Under the pieces are notes generated by a model. It made no database searches. It had not been told where the DNA came from and was given only the letters and a program-made list of their open reading frames with translations. DNA of 8,209 nt from Pseudomonadota bacterium (GTDB lineage: Bacteria > Pseudomonadota > Alphaproteobacteria > Rhodospirillales > Magnetospirillaceae): NCBI GenBank assembly GCA_023437865.1, contig JAEZFE010000231.1, positions 1 through 8,209 on the forward strand, given 5' to 3'. How positions within the stretch are numbered: position 1 is the stretch's first letter; every line of letters starts with the position of its first letter. Of this stretch, positions 1 to 6,089 are shown piece after piece. A program made the position numbers and the translations under genes.

Positions 1-77
1 CGGGGTGTAGCTCAGCCTGGTAGAGCGCCAGCTTTGGGAGCTGGATGCCGGAGGTTCGAATCCTCTCGCCCCGACCA
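1..77 (+). tRNA. tRNA-Pro (anticodon UGG)
   Basis: A full cloverleaf can be folded. The 7-bp acceptor stem pairs 1-7 with 66-72 (one T-G pair) and starts with the C1-G72 pair typical of proline tRNAs. The D stem pairs GCTC with GAGC, the anticodon stem pairs CCAGC with GCTGG, and the T arm carries TTCGAAT. The 7-base anticodon loop TTTGGGA places TGG at positions 34-36, so the tRNA reads proline codons. The discriminator base is A and the CCA end is encoded (75-77). The first base of the window is the first base of the tRNA, so its promoter lies outside. Confidence 0.97.
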
Positions 78-702
78 TTTCCCTGATATTCGCTGCTCTT
101 CGGCTGTCGGTTCTGGCTTTAGGTTCGCGACGTGGGTGCCGGTCAAATGGAGCAGCCCGAACCGGGCAGTCAGCAAGGCGGTTTGGAAGGGTGCAGAGGA
201 AAGCGTCGTCGTAGAAGCGATGCCCGACGAGCGTGGATTTTTTGAGAGCTTGACAGTGAAATGGCAGGACGCACGGTAGGCCTCGGAACGGGCCCTTTCC
301 CATTGCGAACGCCAATTCGCCACGGCGGATGATCGTGCTTGCAGTTGGCCGTGTGATATGCTTCCATTTTCAGCGGTTGTGATGGCTACCCGTTGATGCC
401 CAAAGTCCGTTCGGCATACAAAGCATCACGCATGCACTCTCGGCATTGAGCGCATTGACTGTTTCCGGAAATTACGCAGGCGGACATGCGTGGCGAACCC
501 TGGGAAACAGGTCATTGCTACAAACGAGAAACTTCCTCCCCTGAAGTATCTTCCGTTCAATCGCTATCGGGTTTCCGCCGAGAAGCGAACGGGCTGAGGC
601 CGGTCGAACTTCACCACGTGGTTCAGCCCGGCGGCGATCGTAGTCCTCGTGACCTTGATCGTCTTACCGACTTGCATCTGGTCCAGCGGGCGGCCGAAGC
701 AA
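78..702. other. Gene-poor, lower-G+C stretch downstream of tRNA-Pro
   Basis: I see no convincing gene here. The longest plus frame (34-279) runs through the tRNA, and the minus frame at 12-323 reads the tRNA backwards. Base composition is lower than in the flanking operons: 361-420 has 31 of 60 G+C, while 7501-7560 has 43 of 60. The only coding-like segment is a minus-strand run from an ATG at 677 to a TAG at 564 (37 residues, third positions rich in G or C), which has no clear ribosome binding site. No integrase, IS end or copy of the tRNA 3' end is visible inside the window. Confidence 0.5.
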
Positions 703-1257
703 CTAGTCAATTGGCCATCGGATTGGAACAGTCGACGTTTCACCACCTGGGGTATCCCAGGTAATGATCCGCCATTCGTCGCCAATCTTGCGGACCAGAT
801 GTGTCGTTGCGGGGCCAACGTCGTTCTCGCAACGATCGGACTTCACTTCACATGAGCGGTCGCGCAAGTCGACTAGATAGTCCCCTGGTTCCGCGGTTTC
901 CTTCAGTACGGTGATCGTCTCACCGCTCTTGACCCTGCGGATCGCCGAAATGCGGTAGGCAGTGTAGAGAGGGTAGCTGGGCTCAGACCGGACGAATGTG
1001 CGCCCCTCGTGATCTCTGATCGCCAGGTGGCACAGCTCTTCCTTCTTCTGCATATAGCAGGCGAGCTTGTTCTCGACGGCGCAGATCGGCGATACCGGTT
1101 TGCCGAGGCATTTGCTGGTGGTGGTCTTTTCGTCCCACGTCAGCTTTCGCCATTCCCCGGGCGGATCGGGCTTCCAGCTCTCGGCCGCGAGTGACGGACC
1201 AGGCAGGGAAATAGCCCCAATCCCAAGAACGACAGCTACCTTTAGTGCATTTCGCAT
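703..1257 (-). CDS. Exported six-cysteine protein of unknown function
   Basis: The product has 184 residues and no family I can name with confidence. The start is the ATG at 1257, because GGAG lies nine bases upstream and the protein then opens with a clear signal peptide: MRN, a hydrophobic stretch at residues 6-20, and a likely cleavage site near SLAA/ES at 22-26. The frame stays open upstream to 1320, but that extension lacks signal-peptide character. The mature part has six cysteines (50, 59, 67, 76, 136, 143), enough for three disulfides, which fits a periplasmic location. It has no lipobox cysteine and no other membrane segment. The C-terminal part (about 150-170) is rich in beta-type residues and Trp. 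It stands alone, nearly 500 bases below the end of the MetE-like gene. Similar small exported proteins occur, as I recall, in Magnetospirillum-like genomes. The gene call is solid; the function is unknown. Confidence 0.75.
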   Translation of the reverse strand: MRNALKVAVVLGIGAISLPGPSLAAESWKPDPPGEWRKLTWDEKTTTSKCLGKPVSPICAVENKLACYMQKKEELCHLAIRDHEGRTFVRSEPSYPLYTAYRISAIRRVKSGETITVLKETAEPGDYLVDLRDRSCEVKSDRCENDVGPATTHLVRKIGDEWRIITWDTPGGETSTVPIRWPID

Positions 1258-1480
1258 AGCGACAAGCTCCAGCAACGCGAGCGCATCATGCCTCGGCTTG
1301 TGGCTGGGGTGAAGAGGCAACGGGCCGAGCTAAGTCCCTGTGCCGTCTGCATGACGGGGGCGATCGCGGACATTTTGAAGCGTCAATATGCCTCGACCGG
1401 CCAAGTACGCGTGGCAGCCCTGGCCACGTATACTGGTTACTTGGCGCTCAAGGGAGGTCATCTCTGCCATCTATCGTGAG

Positions 1481-1497
1481 AACCGACATTGTCGGTT
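1481..1497. repeat. Perfect 17-bp palindrome (8-bp arms, 1-base centre)
   Basis: AACCGACA and TGTCGGTT flank a single T. The one-base centre makes an RNA hairpin unlikely and a binding site for a dimeric regulator more plausible. It lies 224 bases upstream of the start of the exported six-cysteine protein gene. No known operator is recognised. Confidence 0.45.
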
Positions 1498-1610
1498 TCA
1501 GCTTTAGGCTGGATTTTGGGCCTTTAAGCCGGACATCTGCAGCCATAGGGCGGCTCGCCCGCCCACCCAAAAAAACGCTCACTGAGGCCAGCGGTACTCG
1601 ATGATGGCAC

Positions 1611-1634
1611 TCCCGGCTGCCAGGGAAGCCGGGA
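1611..1634. repeat. GC-rich 8-bp stem-loop downstream of the MetE-like gene
   Basis: TCCCGGCT and AGCCGGGA pair perfectly around an 8-base loop. On the minus strand it sits about 110 bases past the stop of the MetE-like gene. No T run follows on either strand, so it does not qualify as an intrinsic terminator; it may protect a transcript 3' end or be chance. Confidence 0.4.
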
Positions 1635-1746
1635 AGACACGGACATCGGCGTCTTAGATCTGTCGCGGCCTCGCATGCTCGCGCGACAAGACGCGCAGGG
1701 GCACGCATTGCGACACCCCCGCTATCCATGCTTTGGCTGATTAGTG

Positions 1747-3237
1747 CTATTGCACCTTGACAAGCGCCTTCGCGGCGACGATCGCAGCCAGCTTTCCTTC
1801 GGCCACCGCCGCCGAGGATAGCGGGATGTCGCAGAAGGTGGAAAAGCCGCAATCCGGGTGCAGCAGCAACCGGTCGCTGCCGAACAGATCGATGGCGCGG
1901 CGGATGCGCGGGGCGATTTCCTCCGCCGTTTCGATGCGCGGCAGCTTTTGGTTACAGACGCCGACGCCGATCCGGGCATCCTCGGGCAATGCCTTCAGCA
2001 ATGCCAAGTCGCCCGCGCGCGGCGTGCTGGCTTCCAGCAGATAGGCGCCGACCCGCATCTGCGCGAGCGTACCCAGCAGCGGCTGGTAGCTTCCCGCCAG
2101 CAGCACGCTCTCATCGGCGCTCCAGTTGCCGCGGCAGACGTGCAGGGCAATGCGTTCGCGCGGGAAACCCTCGATGACGGCGTTTATCAGGTCACGCGCA
2201 AAGGCAAGCTCATGGTCGGGGCCATGGGATTCCGAGAGCGCCCCGCACATGAAGCTGCGGCGGTTTTTCGAACCTCTGAACACGACTTCGCTCAGCACCG
2301 GCTCGTCGAACTGCACGATGGCGACGCCCGCCGCGATCAATTCGGCAAGCTCTTCGCGCAGCACCTGGACGATATCGGCGCCGATGTCCTCACGCGAGGC
2401 GTAGGCGTTCTCGGCCAGGCATTCCAGCCACATGGTGCGGGTCAGCAGATAGGGGCCGGGGAGCGCGACCTTGATCGGCTTCGCGGTGACATTCGCGGCG
2501 AAGTCATATTCATGTGCGACCAGAGGCAGGGAGCGTTTCAGCTTGCCGAAGACCGCCGGATGGCGAAGGTCGGCCGGCACCTCCAGTTCGGCAAGCTCGG
2601 CGGCAAAGACGTCGGGAGCCTCGACCATGGCCGCCAGATCTGTCAGCGGGATGAGCTGGCAATTGTCGAGACGGCTGGCGATGAAGGCGGCATAGCTGTC
2701 GCGCCGCTGCTCGCCATCGGTAATCAGGTCGGCGCCGGCCCGCTCCTGCGCGGCGATCACCAGGCGTACCGCGTCATCGGCGGTATCGTGGAAACTGGCT
2801 TCGTCCACGCGGCCCTCGATGAAGCCGTGCATGGCGTCGAGCATCCAGCGCGGGCGTGGCCACGACCCCATGCCGGTGACCGCCATCGGCGGAACCACCG
2901 GTGCCGGGCGCACCTGCCGCGCCGGGCGGGGAGCCGCAGCGGGCCGTGTCGCCGGGGCGGGTTCGCTGTTGGCGGCAACCTTCCCGCCCTTGCGGACCAG
3001 GAAGGAACGCTGCCGCCCCACCTTGGTCCAGGAAACGAGATCGTTTTTGGTCAGCCGGCACCAGGCCGGCAAATCCTCGTCCACGGAAATTTCCGTGGAG
3101 AGGATCTCCAGCAACTGCCCCGGGCGCATGGGGTCAATGTGCTTGCGGATCAGCAGCAGCAGCCCGCCGCCACAATCGAGGTCGCCTCCATCGAAGCTGA
3201 CATCGGGCGAATGCTCGTGCGATGCGACGGGCTCCAT
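1747..3237 (-). CDS. TusA-like domain fused to MetE C-terminal (zinc) methyltransferase domain
   Basis: The product has 496 residues. Residues 13-85 are a TusA/SirA-like sulfur-carrier domain: Cys22 occupies the sulfur-carrying position but is followed by Gly-Gly-Gly rather than Pro-x-Pro, and Cys60 matches the second TusA cysteine. A linker rich in Ala and Pro (about 88-118) leads into a MetE C-terminal barrel: GSWPRP at 124-129, DGEQRRDS at 174-181, DEP at 311-313, and the zinc ligand set His366-x-Cys368, Glu402 and Cys463 (in HPDCGFST). In MetE this site binds zinc and activates homocysteine thiol for methylation by methyl-tetrahydrofolate. The MetE N-terminal half is absent, as in core methionine synthases and epoxyalkane:coenzyme M transferase. 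It is last in the operon, 27 bases after the DsrE-like gene. AGGAAAGG precedes the ATG. The fold is clear; substrate and product are unknown. Zinc-bound persulfide or sulfide chemistry is an inference from the fusion and neighbours. Confidence 0.9.
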   Translation of the reverse strand: MEPVASHEHSPDVSFDGGDLDCGGGLLLLIRKHIDPMRPGQLLEILSTEISVDEDLPAWCRLTKNDLVSWTKVGRQRSFLVRKGGKVAANSEPAPATRPAAAPRPARQVRPAPVVPPMAVTGMGSWPRPRWMLDAMHGFIEGRVDEASFHDTADDAVRLVIAAQERAGADLITDGEQRRDSYAAFIASRLDNCQLIPLTDLAAMVEAPDVFAAELAELEVPADLRHPAVFGKLKRSLPLVAHEYDFAANVTAKPIKVALPGPYLLTRTMWLECLAENAYASREDIGADIVQVLREELAELIAAGVAIVQFDEPVLSEVVFRGSKNRRSFMCGALSESHGPDHELAFARDLINAVIEGFPRERIALHVCRGNWSADESVLLAGSYQPLLGTLAQMRVGAYLLEASTPRAGDLALLKALPEDARIGVGVCNQKLPRIETAEEIAPRIRRAIDLFGSDRLLLHPDCGFSTFCDIPLSSAAVAEGKLAAIVAAKALVKVQ

Positions 3238-3264
3238 GCGACTGCCTTTCCTGCCCGCTTTACA

Positions 3265-3624
3265 TCAATAGCTGATCGACGGGCAGCCTTCGCCCATGAA
3301 CTCGACGAGCTTGGCGCCGCCGACGATCACTGCGCCGGCGACCAGATTGTTCTCGTCCAGTTCGCGCTTCTTGAAGCAGGGCGAGCACACATAAATCTTG
3401 CCGCCCACCTCGGCGAAGCTGGCCATCAGGTCGGCCAGCTTGGCGAAACCCGGCTCGGCGATGTCGTCGGCATAACCCTTCTGCGACAGGCGGGTGCCTT
3501 CGATGGAGAGGAACACGATCGCCTCCTTGCCGGAAGCGGCGGCGGCATTCGCCACGACGAAGGCGACGGTGGCCTTGTCGGTGTCGTTCTTGGCATGGGT
3601 CAAACTGACCACAAAACGCGACAT
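3265..3624 (-). CDS. DsrE/DsrF-family sulfur-relay protein
   Basis: The product has 119 residues, normal for the DsrE/TusD family of small cytoplasmic proteins that accept persulfide sulfur on a conserved cysteine, usually from TusA. The N-terminus, MSRFVVSLTHAKND, has the usual first strand and phosphate-type loop, and a helix follows (about 15-32). The active-site region is YVCSPCFKKREL, with Cys80 at the position of the sulfur-carrying cysteine of TusD and DsrE and Cys83 three residues on; a third cysteine, Cys114, lies near the C-terminus. AGGAG seven bases before the ATG gives a strong start. It sits between the stand-alone TusA-like gene and the TusA-MetE fusion, so it is a good candidate for the middle carrier of the relay. 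DsrF- and DsrH-type partners are not present in the window, so a DsrEFH or TusBCD complex is not implied here. Confidence 0.88.
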   Translation of the reverse strand: MSRFVVSLTHAKNDTDKATVAFVVANAAAASGKEAIVFLSIEGTRLSQKGYADDIAEPGFAKLADLMASFAEVGGKIYVCSPCFKKRELDENNLVAGAVIVGGAKLVEFMGEGCPSISY

Positions 3625-3658
3625 GAACGTTCTCCTGAAAATATTATCGTTGCGAAAC

Positions 3659-3904
3659 TTAACTCCAATCCGGCTTGGACCGGATCCAGAAACTACTACC
3701 TGCCCGGTCGTGATACAGCAAGGGATTGCGCGTCATTGTGCAGAAGGCGGCGATGTCTTCGGGTGCACCAAGGTCGGTCGCGATCAGTTTAAGCACTTTT
3801 CCCGGCATCTCCTTCAACCGCCGCCGCAGGGTGACGACGAGCTCGCCGCAGCTCATGTCGCCGGCGTCCCACAAATCATCGAAGGAAGGAGGGGTGTCAG
3901 TCAT
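3659..3904 (-). CDS. TusA-like sulfur-carrier protein (Cys-Gly variant)
   Basis: The product has 81 residues, the usual size for TusA/SirA-family proteins, which carry sulfane sulfur as a persulfide. The N-terminal DAGDMSCGEL matches the canonical segment around CPxP, with Cys19 as the expected sulfur carrier but Gly in place of the first Pro. The sequence then follows the family pattern: helix 22-33, GKVLKLIATD, and IAAFC with Cys55 at the position of the second TusA cysteine. The ATG overlaps the stop of the upstream desulfurase by eight bases (ATGACTGA), which predicts translational coupling, and GGAG lies ten bases upstream. Directly after a cysteine desulfurase, it is the likely first sulfur acceptor, as TusA is for IscS in E. 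coli. The same Cys-Gly change occurs in the TusA-like domain of the downstream fusion. Confidence 0.85.
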   Translation of the reverse strand: MTDTPPSFDDLWDAGDMSCGELVVTLRRRLKEMPGKVLKLIATDLGAPEDIAAFCTMTRNPLLYHDRAGSSFWIRSKPDWS

Positions 3905-5114
3905 CGGCAAGGAACTCCGCCAGGGCGCCCGCGAGGGCGTCGATATCCTCGCGGGTGTTGATGAAGGACAGGCTGGCGCGGCATAGGGCCGGCACGCCCA
4001 GATGCTGAATGAAGGGCTGGGCGCAGAATGTGCCCGCGCGCACGGCGATGCCGCGTTCAGCCAAGCGGCGGGCAAGACGCTGCGGCGTCGGTGCCGAAGA
4101 GTCGTCGGCGGTGAAGGAGAAGATTGGCCCGGCACCTGCAGGGTGAAACAGGCGCAGGCCGGGAATGGCGGAAAGCTCAGTCAGCGCATGCCGCGCCAGT
4201 TCCGCTTCCGTCCGCGCGATCTCGTCCCGGCCGAGTGTCTGCAGATAATCCAGTGCAGCGCCGAAGCCTACTTGAGAAACAAAGGCGGGGGTTCCTGCCT
4301 CGAAGCGCAGCGGCGGGTCGGCATATGTTACAGTGTCGCGTGTGACCTTGCGGATCATATCGCCGCCGCCAAGGAATGGGCGCATTCCGGCGGCGCGCTC
4401 CCGGCGGATGTAGAGGGCGCCGGAGCCGGACGGACCTCCCAGCTTATGCCCGGTGACGGCGTAGAAATCGCAGCCCAGTGCCTGGACGTCGACCGCCTCG
4501 TGCGCCGCGCCCTGGCTGCCATCGATCAGAACCGGCACGCCGCGCCTCTGCGCGGCCCGGCAGATGGCGCCGACATCGACGCGTGCGCCGGTTACGTTTG
4601 ACATCTGGGTTATTGCGATCAGCCGTGTTGCCGGGCCGATCGCGTCGATGACCGCCTGGGGGTCCAGGCAGCCGTCGGCGCCGCACTCCACCCAGCGCAG
4701 ACGGACCCCCGACCGCTCACGCAGGAAGTGCCAAGGCACGATGTTGGCGTGGTGCTCCATCACCGACAGCAGGATTTCGTCGCCTGGGTTTAGGCGTGGT
4801 CCCGCCCATGAGGCGGCGACCAGATTGATTCCCTGGGTCGTGCCCGAGGTGAAGATGATCTCGTCGTCGTGCGCGGCATTGAGGAAACGCGCAACCACCG
4901 TGCGCGCCTGTTCGTAGCGCTCGGTCGCCACCTGCGATAGGCGGTACAGCCCGCGATGCACGTTTGCGTATTCCTCGGCGTAGCCGCGCTGGACGGCCTC
5001 GATGACCTGCCGGGGCTTCTGCGCGGATGCCGCACTGTCGAGATAGACGAGGGGAGGGGATGAGGGGTGCCCGAGGATCGGGAAATCCGCGCGGATTCGA
5101 TCGGGATCGAGCAT
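3897..5114 (-). CDS. Class II cysteine desulfurase (SufS/CsdA type)
   Basis: The product is a PLP-dependent aminotransferase class V-fold enzyme of 405 residues, a normal SufS length, that would convert cysteine to alanine and hold the sulfur as a persulfide. Visible motifs: DFPIL near the N-terminus, LDSAASAQKP at 25-34, TSGTTQGIN at 89-97, EHHANIVPW at 120-128 (His for PLP stacking), IDGSQGAAH at 197-205, TGHKLGGPSG with the PLP lysine Lys224, and RAGTFCAQP with the persulfide Cys364. CRASLSFINT near the C-terminus matches the conserved arginine segment. The start is set at the ATG at 5114; a GTG lies one codon earlier. Only AAGG, very close to the start, could serve as a ribosome binding site. 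No SufE, SufU or other suf genes are nearby; the TusA-like gene overlaps its end, so it probably feeds that carrier rather than Fe-S assembly. Confidence 0.9.
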   Translation of the reverse strand: MLDPDRIRADFPILGHPSSPPLVYLDSAASAQKPRQVIEAVQRGYAEEYANVHRGLYRLSQVATERYEQARTVVARFLNAAHDDEIIFTSGTTQGINLVAASWAGPRLNPGDEILLSVMEHHANIVPWHFLRERSGVRLRWVECGADGCLDPQAVIDAIGPATRLIAITQMSNVTGARVDVGAICRAAQRRGVPVLIDGSQGAAHEAVDVQALGCDFYAVTGHKLGGPSGSGALYIRRERAAGMRPFLGGGDMIRKVTRDTVTYADPPLRFEAGTPAFVSQVGFGAALDYLQTLGRDEIARTEAELARHALTELSAIPGLRLFHPAGAGPIFSFTADDSSAPTPQRLARRLAERGIAVRAGTFCAQPFIQHLGVPALCRASLSFINTREDIDALAGALAEFLADD

Positions 5115-5150
5115 CACCTTACACCGCGCCGGCCATCGAAGGGAGGGAGA

Positions 5151-5180
5151 GTGCTAGGCCGTTTCGGTCCCGCCTGTCAA
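5151..5180 (-). promoter_or_regulatory. Putative promoter of the desulfurase-TusA-DsrE-MetE operon
   Basis: On the minus strand TTGACA (5175-5180) is a perfect -35 box, followed after 18 bases by a weak -10, TAGCAC (5151-5156). This predicts a leader of about 30 bases. A 6-bp inverted repeat, GCCGTT and AACGGC (5158-5163 and 5179-5184), overlaps the -35 box and could be a regulator site. The -35 is convincing and the -10 is not. Confidence 0.4.
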
Positions 5181-5238
5181 CGGCGTTCAAGGAGGGCGTT
5201 GGCATGCGCCCGCCAGCGGGTTTTGCGTCCTGAGCGTT

Positions 5239-5267
5239 CAAAGCCCCCGCCAAGGGCGAGGGCTTTG
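5239..5267 (-). terminator. Hairpin terminator of the alpha/beta hydrolase gene
   Basis: CAAAGCCC (5239-5246) pairs with GGGCTTTG (5260-5267), and inside it CGCC pairs with GGCG around a three-base loop, with one C/A mismatch. It lies 19 bases past the hydrolase stop and upstream of the next promoter, so it would separate the two transcription units. The T residues are mostly in the stem and no long T run follows on the minus strand; on the plus strand TTT follows. Confidence 0.55.
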
Positions 5268-5286
5268 TTTGCATGGCAGGCCGGAC

Positions 5287-5973
5287 TTAGCTGACCACCG
5301 CCGCCATGGGCGGGGGCACCACCCGGGTGGCCGCTTCGGCCATGGCTTCGGCCAGGTACTGGTCCACCACTTCGTTCAGCGGGTCCAAATGGCTGCCGAA
5401 GAAGTGGTTGGCGCCTTCGACCGTGCGGTACTTGACGCGGATGTTCTTCTGCGCGCCCAGCTTGGTCGCCAGCTTGGCGACCGACGGCTCGGGCACCACC
5501 TCGTCGGCGTTGCCGTGCACGATCAGGCCCGAGGACGGGCAGGGCGCCAGGAAGGTGAAGTCGTAATGGTTGGCCGGCGGGGCCACCGAGACGAAGCCGT
5601 CGATCTCAGGCCGGCGCATCAGCAGCTGCATGCCGATCCACGCGCCGAACGAGAAGCCGCCGACCCAGCAGGCGCTGGCGTTGGGATTGTAGGTCTGCAT
5701 CCAGTCGAGCGCGCTGGCGGCGTCGGACAGCTCGCCCTGGCCGTTGTCGAACTTGCCCTGGCTGCGGCCCACGCCGCGGAAGTTGAAGCGCAGCGTTGAG
5801 AACCCCTTGCGCACGAAGGCGTGATAGAGGGTGTAAACCACCTTGTTGTTCATGGTGCCGCCGTGCTGCGGATGCGGATGCAGCAACAGGGCGACCGGCG
5901 CGTTGGGCACCTTGGAATGGTGATAGCGGCCTTCAAGGCGGCCGTCCGGTCCGTTGAAAATCACCTCGGGCAT
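5287..5973 (-). CDS. Alpha/beta hydrolase family protein
   Basis: The product has 228 residues and resembles the small predicted alpha/beta-superfamily hydrolases related to dienelactone hydrolase. The start chosen is the ATG at 5973: AGGGGA lies just upstream, and MPEVIFNGPDGRLEGRY begins the first strand of the fold. The frame is open to 6078, but the extra 35 residues read through a stem-loop and look non-coding. Motifs: LHPHPQHGG at 31-39 (oxyanion-hole region), RFNFRGVGRSQG at 62-73, the nucleophile elbow GGFSFG with Ser108, Asp157 in HGNADEVVP, and His190 in GANHFFG, giving a complete Ser-Asp-His triad. There is no signal peptide, so it should be cytoplasmic. The C-terminal 20 residues are rich in Ala, Val and Pro and probably form a tail. 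The natural substrate is unknown. It is divergent from cysE and shares that intergenic region. Confidence 0.9.
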   Translation of the reverse strand: MPEVIFNGPDGRLEGRYHHSKVPNAPVALLLHPHPQHGGTMNNKVVYTLYHAFVRKGFSTLRFNFRGVGRSQGKFDNGQGELSDAASALDWMQTYNPNASACWVGGFSFGAWIGMQLLMRRPEIDGFVSVAPPANHYDFTFLAPCPSSGLIVHGNADEVVPEPSVAKLATKLGAQKNIRVKYRTVEGANHFFGSHLDPLNEVVDQYLAEAMAEAATRVVPPPMAAVVS

Positions 5974-6010
5974 CAAGAGTCCCCTACCTTTGCAGTCTTC
6001 TTGCCCCATG

Positions 6011-6035
6011 GCTGCGACAAAACCCGAGTCGCAGC
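6011..6035 (-). repeat. 8-bp stem-loop in the hydrolase 5' region
   Basis: GCTGCGAC and GTCGCAGC pair perfectly around a nine-base loop. It lies 38-62 bases before the hydrolase ATG, so it would be in the transcript leader if transcription starts farther upstream. It could equally be an operator. No riboswitch class is recognised. Confidence 0.45.
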
Positions 6036-6069
6036 GTCGGGGAATAAAGGGCGGCACAAGCTGGTTGTT

Positions 6070-6089
6070 GCCAGTCAAACTTGACTGGC
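6070..6089. repeat. Perfect inverted repeat over the cysE -35 box
   Basis: GCCAGTCAA and TTGACTGGC form 9-bp arms around a two-base centre. The right arm contains the whole -35 hexamer of the cysE promoter, and the site also lies about 100 bases upstream of the divergent hydrolase. It partly overlaps the putative IscR operator, so the two symmetries could be read by different proteins or be one composite site. Confidence 0.6.

Larger units (their letters stand above)
1258..1746. other. Intergenic region, no gene recognised
   Basis: This 489-base gap separates the end of the MetE-like gene from the start of the exported protein gene, both on the minus strand. The open minus frame at 1448-1852 overlaps the MetE-like gene out of frame and has an arginine- and glycine-rich composition typical of a shadow. 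The gap holds a perfect palindrome at 1481-1497, an 8-bp stem-loop at 1611-1634 and a run of seven A at 1569-1575. I found no convincing -35/-10 pair for the exported protein gene and no hairpin followed by a T run to end the upstream operon. Confidence 0.5.

Noticed and set aside
34..279. 81-residue plus-strand frame
   Set aside because: Its first part is tRNA sequence and the rest shows no family or codon signal.
12..323. Minus-strand frame ending in REDSNLRHPAPKAG
   Set aside because: This is the reverse complement of tRNA-Pro read as protein, a familiar annotation artefact.
1548..1575. GGGCG/CGCCC hairpin next to a run of A
   Set aside because: On the minus strand the T run comes before the hairpin, not after it, so it does not fit an intrinsic terminator.
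1448..1852. 134-residue minus-strand frame
   Set aside because: It overlaps the 3' end of the MetE-like gene in another frame, has a shadow-like composition and no ribosome binding site.
1858..3792. 644-codon open frame on the plus strand
   Set aside because: It lies antisense to the TusA-MetE and DsrE-like genes, which carry clear family motifs and good ribosome binding sites. Long antisense frames are expected opposite high-G+C genes.
4002..4601. 199-residue plus-strand frame
   Set aside because: It is antisense to the class II desulfurase, whose catalytic motifs are all in frame on the minus strand.
5209..5224. Plus-strand hairpin followed by TTTT
   Set aside because: The stem is only about four pairs with a tiny loop, and no plus-strand gene ends upstream of it.
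5269..5799. 176-residue plus-strand frame
   Set aside because: It is antisense to the alpha/beta hydrolase and rich in His, Arg and Gly from reversed codons.
5974..6078. 35-residue N-terminal extension of the hydrolase
   Set aside because: The ATG at 5973 has a good ribosome binding site and matches the start of the fold; the extension reads through a stem-loop and has no family similarity.
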